In this document: positions 6,890-18,262 of the stretch, one piece after another
How the letters are laid out: each line of letters opens with the position of its first letter
Position numbering within the stretch: position 1 is the first letter of the stretch
Origin: Butyrivibrio sp. NC2002
GTDB taxonomy: Bacteria; Bacillota; Clostridia; Lachnospirales; Lachnospiraceae
Reading direction: 5' to 3'
Assembly: GCF_000702265.1 (NCBI RefSeq)
Contig: NZ_KL370880.1
Coordinates: forward strand, 617,149 to 681,148
DNA: 64,000 bases
Notes under the pieces: model-generated
What the model was told of the DNA's origin: nothing
Seen by the model: only the letters and a program-made list of their open reading frames with translations
Databases searched by the model: none
Made by a program: the position numbers and the translations under genes

Positions 6890-9800
6890 ATGGTGAAGAA
6901 AAATGGCAGATTGCTGGCTATTGTTCTGTCTGCTGCTATGGCAATGTGCAGTACGACTACAGATTCAATGACAGCTTATGCCGAGGGGCTTTCCGCAGAT
7001 GAAGGGACATCTGTGGCGGCCGAAGAGACAACTACCACTGATGGTATTGGGGAAGAATCAGATGAGGGTAGTGAAGTAAAGTCCGAAGTAGCAGAGGATG
7101 CTGCCAAGGAAGATGCGGCAGAAACGGAAGGAGAGTCCGATAAGGACGAGTCAGATCCTGTATTGGAGGAAGATGCAAGCAATGCTGATCAGACTACAAA
7201 CTCTGATGGCAATGAAGCTGATAAAGAAGATGCCACAGCTGATCCTTCCAAAGAGACATCTTCTGATGACGGAGAAACTGCTGATGGTACAGAAGCTGCA
7301 GATAATGGGGAATCTGCAGAGCTTGGCGAACCACTTATGGAAGATGCGGAATCGGATGATGAGGCGGGAAAGGCTGCCCTTAATGAAGACGGCGATGAAA
7401 ATGGCGAAGACGATGTCATAGCCTATTTTTCGTTTAATGATAAGGAAAGCGGTCTTTCAGGAAACGGAGCGGTCGCAACCCCCAAGAGAAATGCCACTTT
7501 CATAGAGGAATCACCTCTTGGAGATGGGGCAATCCACCTTGAACGCGGTGACTGGTTTGATGTTAAGGATGAAAATGGGAAAAATATTCTTTCGGGGCTT
7601 AGTGAAATAACGATCAACTATTTTAGTAAGTGTTTGGACAGTGATACATCCTGGACGTTTTTTGCAGCTCCTGATAATAGCGGTCAGGTCTACAGAAATG
7701 AAAAATATCTGGGTATCGGAGATATGATAAAAGGCAGCGTAAATGTTGAGCGCTATTACAGCACTGACCTGGATAGACCTGCTTCGGTATATGCTCCGGC
7801 TTCTTATGAATGGAAAATGGTCACTTTTACGGCAGATGCTGATGGAATGACATTGTACATTGACGGTGAAAAAAAGAGCACACAAGCAAGCCAGGCTGCA
7901 CTTGAGAATATATTCGGAGGCGACAACGGCATACTCCAGATAGGAAAAGCAAACTGGGTAAGCGGTGAGTATGCTAATGTTTATTTGGATGATATGACTA
8001 TTTACAACAAGGCATTAACAGGCGAGGAAGTCAGCGCTTTGTATGATGAAAAATCTCCGGAAACCGTAGAAGATGATGTGATCGAAAAAGACCTTGGAAT
8101 TAGGGTCACAGATGTTGATGCAAATTATGAAAGTGATTTGGAAGTGAACATCGGACAGGATTACTCTCTTATAGAGAATACCGGTGCAAAGCTTAGCTTT
8201 AACAATGGTAAGACAAAAGAAGATGCTGTAATAGTATGGTATGACGAAAATGGAGAAAGAGTCCTTAACACTAAGGAACTTTCTGCGGGAACACATAACC
8301 TGACAGGTAAGCTTTCATATTTTGGAAGCCCTGTAATAGATGAAAAGGCAGATCCTTATGTGATCTACAATAGTGAAGACGAATACTATTATTTTACATC
8401 TTCATGGCCTGCATACGGCAGCGTAAATGAAGGCTACAACAGGATCGCATTAAGAAGAAGCAAAACTCTTGCAGGACTGTCCGAGGCAGAAGATGTTGCT
8501 ATCTGGACAGCTAATAGTAGCGGAGAATTAAGCGCTCATATATGGGCACCTGAACTTCACAAGATAGGTGATAACTGGTACATATACTTTGCAGGCTGCG
8601 GAGCAGGTGGTATATGGGATATCAGACCTTATGTGCTCAGATGCACAGATTCAAGTGATCTGTTGAACCATAATAAATGGGAGCTTATGGGACGTTTTGT
8701 TAATAAGGATGGCGGATACACGGGTGCTTTTGATGCCTTTTCTCTTGATATGACATATTTTGAAAATGGCGATAAAAGCTATGTGATATGGGCATATAAG
8801 ACGGATGCATCTGTCCTTAAGATCGCAGAAGTAAGTAAAGAGGAACCCTGGAAACTCTCTTCTGATCCCGTAACTATCTCAAAGCCTGATTATTATTGGG
8901 AAATGAACGGCAATCAGAAAATAAATGAGGGACCTGCTGTTCTTAAAAAAGATGGAAAAATATATGTGGCTTTTTCGGGATCGACAACAGGACCCGAGTA
9001 CTGCATGGGAATCCTTACTGCTGATGAAGATGCAGATCTGATGGATCCTTCAAGCTGGACTAAGAGGAAAACTGCTGCACTTTCAACTGAAGACCTTGTT
9101 GGGCAGTACGGACCCGGTCATAATAGCTTTACAGTTGATAAAGATGGCAATATCATCATCGTTTATCATGCAAGAGATGAGGAGTGTTATAACAACGAAT
9201 GCGAATGGGCAAATTGCGATCCACTCTATGACCCTTGCAGAAATGCCAATATGGCAATCCTAAGATTTGACGAAAACAATAATCCTGTTTTCACAAGTAC
9301 GGAAAAAGTTGAAATGCAGGATTTAAGTGAAAGTGATACTACATTTAGCATGACAGTAAAAGTTGGTAACGTAATGGATGAATTAAATGCAGATGCGGAT
9401 GAAATAGTTATTCCCTCTGCAGACGATATCAGAGGGAACATAACTCTTCCTGATAGCGGCATAAACGGCTCAGTAATAACATGGAAGTCATCAAACCCGG
9501 ATGTCATCACAGATACAGATGATGGCAATTTCAAAAAGGGTGTTGTTACAAGAGGAAGCGCAGATGAAAATGTAGTGCTTACAGCTACTTTAGAGCTTGG
9601 CGGACAAAAGATTGAGAAGTCTTTTGATGTCACAGTAAAAGCAAAGGCAGATGATAAAGAGTTTACACATTATCTCTTTGCATATTTTACAGGTGAAGGA
9701 ACTTCAAACGGCGAGCAGATTTATTTTGCTGACAGTAATGATGGACTTAAATGGAGTGCACTTAACAAGGGCAATCCGGTAATAGAATCTACCCTTGGAG

Positions 9801-11902
9801 AGAAAGGACTCAGAGATCCGTTCATAATAAGAAGTCCTGAGAACGATAAGTTCTACCTTATAGCTACAGACCTTAAGATAAACGGAAACGGAGACTGGGG
9901 CAAGGCTCAGAGAGCAGGCAGCAAGTCTATCATGGTTTGGGAGTCTACAGATCTTGTGAACTGGGGCGAGCAGAGAATGGTAAAAGTTGCCGATGAAGCT
10001 TCAGGTTGCACATGGGCACCGGAAGCATTTTACAATGATCAGACAGGCGAATACATCGTATTCTGGGCTTCAATGATAAACGGTGTTCATAAGATATGGT
10101 ATGCAACAACAAGAGACTTTTACTCATTCTCTAAGCCGCAGATATGGATCTCACTTAAGAACATAAACGGTGATGATATCAGCATAATCGATACATCGGT
10201 ATTTGCAGTAAATAATGCTGATGGCACAAAGACTTATTACAGATTTTCCAAGGATGAGGCAGGCAGCAACGCAACAGTTGCAGAGGGCGATCCTGCATCC
10301 GGTAAATTTGAGATACTGGAGACTGCAACTTCACTTCTTGGTGAGTGGACAAGAATTCCTTCTTCGTACCTTAGCAGCACCACAGGTGTTGAAGGCGGCA
10401 CAATGTTTAAGTTTAACGGAGAGGATAAATATTGCCTGCTTCTTGATTCGTTCGGGGCAGGTGGATATTTCCCCAGCGTTACAACAGATGTTGCAAGCGG
10501 TGAGTTTACCAAACTGGAAAAAGGCGAATATAGCTTCCCTTCAACTATGAGACATGGTACTGTAATAGGTATCACTGATGAGGAATACAAAGCTCTTGAA
10601 GATAAGTGGCATGTAAAGATGACACTTCCAGAAATTGAGTACGACACAACACTTCCTCAGGCTGCGATTGCGCACTTTACATTTGACGATGAGGAAAAAG
10701 GCTTTGCAGGAAACGGAGCAGTTGCAACTCCTCATAACGGATATGACTTTGTAGATAGAGATGGCGGAAAAGCTGTTTCGATCACAGCAGGTTCAAAACA
10801 GTACTTTAGCATAGCAAAAGAAGACGGCTCATCAATCCTTACAGGACTTGATGAAATGACCATCAATTTCTTCAGCAACACAAATGTAGCTAAAGTAACA
10901 CAGTGGTTATTCTATGCAGCAGAAAATGAAAATGCTCCAAGCTACAACAATGAGAAATATCTCGGAATAATCGATCCGCTTTCAAATGACACATTGTTCC
11001 ATGTGGAGAGATATAACAACAAGGGCTCAAGACTTCCAAACAATGTTGTGAATGTTTCGGAATTGAGCAATGCGTGGAAGATGATAACTGTTGTTTTATA
11101 CAAGGACAAGACAGCGGTTTATGTAAACGGAGAGCTTGAGAGCGTTGTAGAAAGTAGCGTAACACTTTCCGATATATTCGGAGAAAACGGCATTGCTCAG
11201 ATTGGAAAAGCAAACTGGGGAGGCGGTGAGTATACAACTGCCAAGATAGACGAGTTCAGCATTTTTGATCGCGCTATAAACGATAGCGAAGTAATGGCTC
11301 TTTACGAAGGCAAAGTAAACTTTGATGAAAAGCCGGAGGTTAATCCCGGAGGCAGTGAAGGAGAAGATCCCGGAAACACAGGAGATAACCCCGGATCCGG
11401 CGAAGGAAATGATTCCGGAAACACAGAAGACAATAATGAAAGCGGAGAATCCCAGGAATCCGGAAAAGCCGATACTGTAAATGTTCCTGATGAAAAAACA
11501 CCCGAGGCAGCAGGAGTACAGAACCAGTCACAGGAAGCTGTTAAAGATGAAATACCTGTTGTAACTGGTACCCTTAAAAAGATAAAGAAGGGCAAGAACA
11601 AGGGCAGTTATCGTATCGCACTTGAAAACGGAGGATACGCAAAAGGACTTGTTAAGTTTGGAGGAAAGACCTATTACTTTAACAAGAACGGAATCGCCAA
11701 AAAGGGATTCAAAAAAGTAAACGGCAAGAAGATATATACCAATGCCAAAGGAAAGGTTGCTACAGGATTTAAGTTTATTAACGGTTCCATGTACCATTTT
11801 GATAAGGACGGAACCATGACTACCGGCAAGATCAAGGTAGGCAAGCTTGTTTATAAATTCGGCAAAAACGGAAAGCTAAAGAAAATCTCTGTTGCAAAGT
11901 AA
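6890..11902 (+). CDS. Giant secreted LamG-GH43-Ig-GH43-LamG protein with CW-binding repeats
   Basis: A 1670-residue exported glycosidase, probably acting on arabinan, arabinoxylan or arabinogalactan. Order: signal peptide (1-32, ending near TAYAEG); acidic Glu/Asp/Ser/Thr-rich spacer (35-172); LamG-type lectin domain (174-390); first GH43 propeller (about 485-800) with ADPYV base, TGAFDAFSLD, INEGPAV acid and YGPGH histidine; Ig-like domain (827-920); second propeller (924-1240) with GLRDPFIIR, TWAPEAF, GVEGGTMF and MRHGT; second LamG domain (1257-1475), clearly a duplicate of the first (SGNGAVATP versus AGNGAVATP); Gly/Glu/Asn linker; and C-terminal CW-binding repeats (about 1590-1670; KTYYFNKNGIAKKGF). 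The repeats should hold it on the cell surface. Strong GGAGGAGG ribosome binding site; own terminator downstream. Confidence 0.85.
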   Translation: MVKKNGRLLAIVLSAAMAMCSTTTDSMTAYAEGLSADEGTSVAAEETTTTDGIGEESDEGSEVKSEVAEDAAKEDAAETEGESDKDESDPVLEEDASNADQTTNSDGNEADKEDATADPSKETSSDDGETADGTEAADNGESAELGEPLMEDAESDDEAGKAALNEDGDENGEDDVIAYFSFNDKESGLSGNGAVATPKRNATFIEESPLGDGAIHLERGDWFDVKDENGKNILSGLSEITINYFSKCLDSDTSWTFFAAPDNSGQVYRNEKYLGIGDMIKGSVNVERYYSTDLDRPASVYAPASYEWKMVTFTADADGMTLYIDGEKKSTQASQAALENIFGGDNGILQIGKANWVSGEYANVYLDDMTIYNKALTGEEVSALYDEKSPETVEDDVIEKDLGIRVTDVDANYESDLEVNIGQDYSLIENTGAKLSFNNGKTKEDAVIVWYDENGERVLNTKELSAGTHNLTGKLSYFGSPVIDEKADPYVIYNSEDEYYYFTSSWPAYGSVNEGYNRIALRRSKTLAGLSEAEDVAIWTANSSGELSAHIWAPELHKIGDNWYIYFAGCGAGGIWDIRPYVLRCTDSSDLLNHNKWELMGRFVNKDGGYTGAFDAFSLDMTYFENGDKSYVIWAYKTDASVLKIAEVSKEEPWKLSSDPVTISKPDYYWEMNGNQKINEGPAVLKKDGKIYVAFSGSTTGPEYCMGILTADEDADLMDPSSWTKRKTAALSTEDLVGQYGPGHNSFTVDKDGNIIIVYHARDEECYNNECEWANCDPLYDPCRNANMAILRFDENNNPVFTSTEKVEMQDLSESDTTFSMTVKVGNVMDELNADADEIVIPSADDIRGNITLPDSGINGSVITWKSSNPDVITDTDDGNFKKGVVTRGSADENVVLTATLELGGQKIEKSFDVTVKAKADDKEFTHYLFAYFTGEGTSNGEQIYFADSNDGLKWSALNKGNPVIESTLGEKGLRDPFIIRSPENDKFYLIATDLKINGNGDWGKAQRAGSKSIMVWESTDLVNWGEQRMVKVADEASGCTWAPEAFYNDQTGEYIVFWASMINGVHKIWYATTRDFYSFSKPQIWISLKNINGDDISIIDTSVFAVNNADGTKTYYRFSKDEAGSNATVAEGDPASGKFEILETATSLLGEWTRIPSSYLSSTTGVEGGTMFKFNGEDKYCLLLDSFGAGGYFPSVTTDVASGEFTKLEKGEYSFPSTMRHGTVIGITDEEYKALEDKWHVKMTLPEIEYDTTLPQAAIAHFTFDDEEKGFAGNGAVATPHNGYDFVDRDGGKAVSITAGSKQYFSIAKEDGSSILTGLDEMTINFFSNTNVAKVTQWLFYAAENENAPSYNNEKYLGIIDPLSNDTLFHVERYNNKGSRLPNNVVNVSELSNAWKMITVVLYKDKTAVYVNGELESVVESSVTLSDIFGENGIAQIGKANWGGGEYTTAKIDEFSIFDRAINDSEVMALYEGKVNFDEKPEVNPGGSEGEDPGNTGDNPGSGEGNDSGNTEDNNESGESQESGKADTVNVPDEKTPEAAGVQNQSQEAVKDEIPVVTGTLKKIKKGKNKGSYRIALENGGYAKGLVKFGGKTYYFNKNGIAKKGFKKVNGKKIYTNAKGKVATGFKFINGSMYHFDKDGTMTTGKIKVGKLVYKFGKNGKLKKISVAK

Positions 11903-11918
11903 TATAAGATGAATCAGG

Positions 11919-11967
11919 TAACCGGAAGAGATCTGTTATGGTCACTTCCGGTTATTTCTTTCTTTTT
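11919..11967 (+). terminator. Terminator of the GH43 gene
   Basis: A perfect 10-bp stem (11919-11928 with 11945-11954) is followed by a T-rich tail. Confidence 0.85.
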
Positions 11968-11984
11968 ACGGCTTTTCGTAATAA

Positions 11985-12013
11985 TTGTAATAATCAGCAT
12001 ATTGTGGTATATT
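11985..12013 (+). promoter_or_regulatory. Candidate promoter of the phosphatase-kinase operon
   Basis: TTGTAA at 11985-11990, a 17-base spacer and TATATT at 12008-12013. It lies just behind the upstream terminator and 90 bases ahead of the phosphatase start. Confidence 0.55.
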
Positions 12014-12103
12014 TTTTAATTGGCATAGGTTCGTTTCATGTGGTGCTTTATGCCAAAAAAATGTATGAAATGGAATGAATAATTTCATTTATCGGAGGCA
12101 CCT

Positions 12104-12847
12104 TTGCTTAAGACATTTTCAATAACTGATGTAGGTCAGAAAAGAAAACTAAATCAGGACTACGTATTCTCCTCCGAGAGACGCATAGGTAATCTGTCAA
12201 ACGTATTCATCGTTGCTGACGGAATGGGTGGTCACAATGCCGGAGATTATGCATCCAAATATACCGTTAATACAATGGTAGAGGAGATAGAGAGGTCGCT
12301 GGAGCAAAATCCTGTACGCATACTTGAGAATGCTATAAAACGCGCTAACCAGAAGCTTCGTGCTAAGGCAGCGGAGGATGAGCATTTGTACGGTATGGGA
12401 ACTACAGTAGTAGCTGCAACTGTTATGGGGCGTTATCTGCAGGTAGCTAATGTAGGTGACAGCAGGTTATATGTGATAGGTGATGGGATCAGACAGGTTA
12501 CAAGAGATCATTCACTTGTGCAGGAGATGGTCCGCGCAGGAGGTCTTGATCCGGAAGAGGCAAGAACTCATAGCGAGAAAAACATCATCACAAGAGCCAT
12601 AGGTGCGGACGACACAGTAGATGTGGATTTCTTTAATGTTGAGCTCGAGAAGGGGGATATCGTGCTCATGTGTTCTGACGGGCTTACCAATATGCTCGAG
12701 GACGAAGAGATCCGAATGATCGTAAGTGGTCAGAGAGATATTATAGAGAAGGCACAAAAGTTGGTGGACATGGCAAACCAGCATGGCGGAAAGGACAACA
12801 TTGCCGTTATCCTGATAGAACCATTTGCTGACGGAGGTGCTGAATGA
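12104..12847 (+). CDS. prpC: PP2C-type serine/threonine protein phosphatase
   Basis: A 247-residue PPM/PP2C phosphatase that removes phosphate from proteins modified by the kinase encoded next. The metal-binding and active-site motifs are all visible: QKRKLNQD, VADGMGGHNAGDYAS, GMGTTVVAA, NVGDSRLY, LMCSDGLTNM and GGKDNIAVI. Start is TTG at 12104, supported by GGAGG at 12094-12098. The stop overlaps the kinase start (ATGA), so the two are translated together. The pair in front of rsgA is a conserved arrangement in Firmicutes. Confidence 0.93.
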   Translation: MLKTFSITDVGQKRKLNQDYVFSSERRIGNLSNVFIVADGMGGHNAGDYASKYTVNTMVEEIERSLEQNPVRILENAIKRANQKLRAKAAEDEHLYGMGTTVVAATVMGRYLQVANVGDSRLYVIGDGIRQVTRDHSLVQEMVRAGGLDPEEARTHSEKNIITRAIGADDTVDVDFFNVELEKGDIVLMCSDGLTNMLEDEEIRMIVSGQRDIIEKAQKLVDMANQHGGKDNIAVILIEPFADGGAE

Positions 12848-14865
12848 TTAAGATTGGAATGATGATCGGAGACCGTTATGAGATTCTCGAGAAAATCGGA
12901 ACCGGCGGTATGTCTGATGTATATAGAGCAAAAGACCATAAATTAAACAGACCGGTTGCTGTCAAGGTGCTTAAACAGGAGTTTTCCGAAAACGATAATT
13001 TTGTTTCCAAGTTCCGTGTTGAAGCTCAGGCGGCAGCAGGACTTATGCATCCCAATATAGTAAACGTATATGATGTTGGCGATGAAAACGGAATTCACTA
13101 TATAGTTATGGAGCTTGTAGACGGAATTACTCTTAAGCGCTATATAGAGAAAAAATCAAGGCTTACGGTAAAAGAAGCGGTAAGCATCGCAATACAGGTT
13201 GCAATGGGACTTGAAGCAGCTCACAACAACCATATTATTCACAGGGATATCAAACCTCAGAATATAATTATTTCAAAAGAAGGTAAGGTTAAGGTCACAG
13301 ACTTTGGTATTGCCAAAGCTGCAACCAGTAACACGATAACTTCAAATGTTATGGGATCTGTTCACTATACATCGCCTGAGCAGGCAAGAGGCGGGTATTC
13401 AGATGCCAAGAGCGATATTTACTCACTTGGTATCACACTGTTTGAAATGCTTACAGGAAGACTGCCTTTTAATGGCGATACGACAGTTGCTATTGCAATA
13501 AAGCATATTCAGGAGGAACTGCCATCACCGTCAGAGTTTAGCGATGAGATACCGATAAGTGTTGAAAAGATTGTAATGAAGTGCTGTCAGAAGAGTCCTG
13601 ACAGAAGATATCAGAATGCTGATGAACTCATTACTGACTTAAAGAGGTCACTCATTACACCTGATGAGGATTTTGTTGATCTTGTGGACCCCGATGAGGA
13701 AAGTGCTACAAGAATAGCAACAGAGGAAGATCAGAGAAGCATTCACGGAATGTCTGATACTGAGCAGATGCGTCTTAATGAAGAGGCATTAAGAGAGCAT
13801 GAAAGACAGAAGAAAAGAGAAGCTGATGAACAGAGGAGACGCCGCGGTTCATCAGATAAATACAATGATGAAGATGATTTTGATGAGGACTCCGAAATAT
13901 ACGGCTCAAGAATAGAGAGAATGACAATGGCTTTGGCCATAGTAGGTGCTGCACTTATAGGACTTCTTATAATCTTTATTGTAGGAAGAGCTATGGGAGC
14001 ATTTGGAGGTAATGACTCTGATACTTTGAATACGGAGCAGATAACCGAGAATGGAGAAACTGTTGACGGGATTGAGATTCCAAATGTAGAGGGAACTTCG
14101 TATGCCGAAGCGGTGTCTGTTCTTGAAGCAAAGGGATTTAAAGTTGAAAAGGTTGAGGATTCCTCAAGCGAGCTTTCCAAGAATACAGTTGTTTCACAGA
14201 GCCCCAAGGGTGGAGAGCATGCTGCTAATGGTTCCACAGTAACTGTAACAGTCAGCACAGGAGGTTCATCTGAGAGTGCATCTTCATCTGAGAGCAGTAC
14301 AGCTACAGACGCAGCTTCCAATGCTTCTTCGGAAGCTACTACAACAGACAGTAACAAAGTTGCTGTACCTAATCTTGTAGGTCTTGGAGTTGAAGAAGCC
14401 GTAATGGCTCTTGCAGAAGCAGGACTTACCCAGGGCAAGATCGTTGATGTAAACAATGATACCTATGCAGTTGATACCATTACTGCTCAGAGCCAGCCGG
14501 TAGGAACTATGGTTGACAAGGGTACTACGATCAATATGGAAAAATCAATAGGCCCTGCAAGCGCAGCTACATATAGCTTTTCAGGCGATATAGCAGCTCC
14601 CACGGAGGGACAGAACTATACAGACGGAACTACGGTTCATGTATCATTCGTTACAGCTGACGGAGTATCACTCTTAGATACAACAGTGAATTCGTTCCCT
14701 ATAGCAGGAGTTGTTCGAACAGGACTTACATCTGCTACGGGTGTTATAACATTTACTTACACGGCAACCAGCCCCGCGACTACTGACGCAGAGGGCAACG
14801 TTATTGAAGGCTCTACTCAGGAATATACCGTAACCAGAGCCGTTACTTTCACACAGGAGAATTGA
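12844..14865 (+). CDS. prkC: PASTA-domain serine/threonine protein kinase
   Basis: A 673-residue membrane kinase of the PrkC/PknB family. Residues 11-270 are the Hanks-type kinase with glycine loop GTGGMSDV, VAVKVL lysine (K41), HRDIKPQN, DFGIAKA and SVHYTSPEQARG. A basic/acidic juxtamembrane stretch leads to one membrane helix (about 359-384). Outside are two PASTA repeats (about 411-474 and 506-574), which in the family bind muropeptides or lipid II, and a further 100-residue Thr/Ser-rich Ig-like tail not part of PASTA. Two PASTA repeats are fewer than in many relatives. It controls growth and wall synthesis by phosphorylating cytoplasmic targets. Confidence 0.93.
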   Translation: MIKIGMMIGDRYEILEKIGTGGMSDVYRAKDHKLNRPVAVKVLKQEFSENDNFVSKFRVEAQAAAGLMHPNIVNVYDVGDENGIHYIVMELVDGITLKRYIEKKSRLTVKEAVSIAIQVAMGLEAAHNNHIIHRDIKPQNIIISKEGKVKVTDFGIAKAATSNTITSNVMGSVHYTSPEQARGGYSDAKSDIYSLGITLFEMLTGRLPFNGDTTVAIAIKHIQEELPSPSEFSDEIPISVEKIVMKCCQKSPDRRYQNADELITDLKRSLITPDEDFVDLVDPDEESATRIATEEDQRSIHGMSDTEQMRLNEEALREHERQKKREADEQRRRRGSSDKYNDEDDFDEDSEIYGSRIERMTMALAIVGAALIGLLIIFIVGRAMGAFGGNDSDTLNTEQITENGETVDGIEIPNVEGTSYAEAVSVLEAKGFKVEKVEDSSSELSKNTVVSQSPKGGEHAANGSTVTVTVSTGGSSESASSSESSTATDAASNASSEATTTDSNKVAVPNLVGLGVEEAVMALAEAGLTQGKIVDVNNDTYAVDTITAQSQPVGTMVDKGTTINMEKSIGPASAATYSFSGDIAAPTEGQNYTDGTTVHVSFVTADGVSLLDTTVNSFPIAGVVRTGLTSATGVITFTYTATSPATTDAEGNVIEGSTQEYTVTRAVTFTQEN

Positions 14866-15767
14866 TGCAGGGCAAAATTGTTAAAGGAATTGCAGGATTT
14901 TATTATGTAAACGTAGGTGGTGACAAGGTTTACGAATGTAAAGCCAAGGGCATATTCCGCAAAGACAATGTAAAGCCGCTTGTAGGTGATGATGTAGAAA
15001 TAGAAGTAATTGATGATGGAGATTTTACCGGCAATATCACTCAGATATTGCCGCGTAAAAATCAGCTAATAAGACCGCCGGTCGCTAATGTCGACCAGGC
15101 GGTTGTTCTGTTTGCGATAGTAAAACCTGATCCGAATTACAACGTTCTTGATAAGTTTCTTATTCAGATGAGAAAAAACAATCTTCCCGTTGTTATCTGT
15201 TTTAACAAGCAGGATATCGCTTCACCTCAGGAACAGCAAGAGCTTATGGACGCCTATGAAAAATGCGGATATGAGGTTATTTTTATTAGTGTTCATGAGG
15301 GCAATGGAATAGACAGACTATGTGAAAAGCTGAGGGGAAAGACTTCTGTTGTGGCAGGACCGAGTGGTGTAGGGAAGTCATCTCTTTTAAACAGGCTGCA
15401 TCCTGACGCAGAGATGGAGACGGGTGAACTTAGCAAAAAAATCCACAGAGGAAAGAACACAACAAGGCATTCTGAGCTCTTTTATATATCTTCACTTTCA
15501 TCGGAGGATGAAAAGACCTTTATATTTGACACTCCGGGATTTACTTCTCTTACACTTAAGGATGTGACGATTGATGATCTTCCGACATTTTATCCGGAAT
15601 TTGAACCCTTTGAGCCATCCTGCAGATTTGGCGGCTGCAGTCATATAGCAGAACCTGATTGCGGAGTGAAGAATGCTCTTTCCGAGGGAAAGATATCAAA
15701 GGTCAGATATGACAATTACAAGATTATTTATAATGAATTAAAGAATGCCAGACCGGCATGGAAATAA
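14865..15767 (+). CDS. rsgA: Ribosome small subunit-dependent GTPase RsgA
   Basis: A 300-residue circularly permuted GTPase that helps late maturation of the 30S subunit. An N-terminal OB fold is followed by FNKQD (G4) near residue 112, then GPSGVGKSS (G1) near 165 and DTPGF (G3) near 222, which is the permuted order of the family. The C-terminal zinc site is CRFGGCSHIAEPDC. ATG at 14865 overlaps the kinase stop by one base (TGATG), with AGGAGA upstream. Ribulose-phosphate epimerase, often next in Firmicutes, is absent. Confidence 0.95.
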   Translation: MQGKIVKGIAGFYYVNVGGDKVYECKAKGIFRKDNVKPLVGDDVEIEVIDDGDFTGNITQILPRKNQLIRPPVANVDQAVVLFAIVKPDPNYNVLDKFLIQMRKNNLPVVICFNKQDIASPQEQQELMDAYEKCGYEVIFISVHEGNGIDRLCEKLRGKTSVVAGPSGVGKSSLLNRLHPDAEMETGELSKKIHRGKNTTRHSELFYISSLSSEDEKTFIFDTPGFTSLTLKDVTIDDLPTFYPEFEPFEPSCRFGGCSHIAEPDCGVKNALSEGKISKVRYDNYKIIYNELKNARPAWK

Positions 15768-15774
15768 GATTGGT

Positions 15775-15804
15775 AAAAAAGCACAAACAAAATGTGCTTT
15801 TTTT
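15775..15804 (+). terminator. Terminator after rsgA
   Basis: An 11-bp A/T-flanked stem (15775-15785 with 15793-15803) closing a 7-base loop, then T. The outer pairs are A-T, so it could also work in reverse. Confidence 0.8.
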
Positions 15805-15856
15805 ATTGCATATGATAAAACTGCACATAAAAAATAAAAAAAGAATAAACTTTCTA

Positions 15857-15885
15857 TTGAAATTTATACAAGTTAGCTGTATCAT
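15857..15885 (+). promoter_or_regulatory. Promoter of the glycerol operon
   Basis: TTGAAA at 15857-15862, 17-base spacer, TATCAT at 15880-15885. Transcription would start near 15892 and give a leader of about 150 bases before glpP. Confidence 0.6.
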
Positions 15886-15943
15886 AACATTACAAGTTAA
15901 TAAGTGCCGTTGAGATGAGAGAATGTGGCTTATACAAAATTTC

Positions 15944-15990
15944 AGGGCGTATCCTGATTGTTAGACATGTTCTTTTTTTGCGCCCTTTTT
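15944..15990 (+). terminator. Candidate attenuator in the glpP leader
   Basis: AGGGCG (15944-15949) can pair with CGCCCT (15981-15986), followed directly by T. The 31-base loop makes it weaker than an ordinary terminator. Because glpP encodes an RNA-binding antiterminator, a terminator in its own leader is a plausible control point. Confidence 0.4.
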
Positions 15991-16040
15991 GAGGGAAACG
16001 GGATAGTTTTAAGAAATTGAAATGATTGGATAAGCTGCAT

Positions 16041-16619
16041 ATGCACAGAGAATTTATAGAAAAAATAGAAGACAACCCGATTATAGCTGCAATTAAGGAT
16101 GATAAGGGATTAGAGCAGGCTATAAGGACTGAAGTAGAAATAATTTTCATACTCTACGGTGACATTTGTTCAATTGGGCAAATTGTACAAAAGATAAAGG
16201 ATGCCGGCAAGATAGCCATGGTACATGTAGACCTTATAACAGGTCTTAATAACAGTAAGGATGTAAGCCTGGATTTTATCAAGAATAATACAAGAGCAGA
16301 CGGAATAATCACAACAAAAGGTAATCTTATTCAACACGCAAAGGATCTGGGACTTTACACAGTACTTAGATATTTCGTCATTGATTCTATGGCTCTTGTA
16401 AATATAGAGAAGCAGGCAGCCCACGGTGTCTGTCAGCCGGATGTGATAGAGATACTTCCGGGAATCGTAGTATCCAAGATAATAAAAAAGGTAAACGGGA
16501 TAAGCAGAGTTCCCGTGATCGCAGGAGGACTTATTTCTGATAAAGAAGATGTTATGAACGCACTCTCAGGTGGTGCGATGGCAGTATCCACCACGAACAA
16601 AGATGTGTGGGAACTGTAA
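16041..16619 (+). CDS. glpP: GlpP-type glycerol-3-phosphate responsive antiterminator
   Basis: About 192 residues. The protein matches the GlpP family (DNPIIAAIKDD, VHVDLITGLNNSKD, ADGIITTKGNLI, IEILPGIVV, PVIAGGLISDKEDV), a TIM-barrel-like RNA-binding regulator that, with glycerol-3-phosphate, prevents early termination in leaders of glp genes. ATG 16041 is preferred because the family N terminus starts here; a TTG at 16026 would add five residues. The next gene is glycerol kinase, which makes the inducer. Confidence 0.85.
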   Translation: MHREFIEKIEDNPIIAAIKDDKGLEQAIRTEVEIIFILYGDICSIGQIVQKIKDAGKIAMVHVDLITGLNNSKDVSLDFIKNNTRADGIITTKGNLIQHAKDLGLYTVLRYFVIDSMALVNIEKQAAHGVCQPDVIEILPGIVVSKIIKKVNGISRVPVIAGGLISDKEDVMNALSGGAMAVSTTNKDVWEL

Positions 16620-16679
16620 AAAAGTGCCTAAAGCCCTCGTGGCTGTAAATAAATACTAAAAAGACATAAGGAGGAATGA

Positions 16680-18185
<1,506 letters not shown>

Positions 18186-18262
18186 AAAATTAAATAAAAG
18201 AATATAATGAGCAACATTTGTTTTTCTTAGGAGAAACGGGAATATAGTGAAAAAAAGTTAAC

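Noticed and set aside
13743-14456. Long minus-strand frame inside the kinase gene
   Set aside because: Its Ser/Ala/Val-rich product is the mirror of biased codons in the kinase; no ribosome binding site and no known family.
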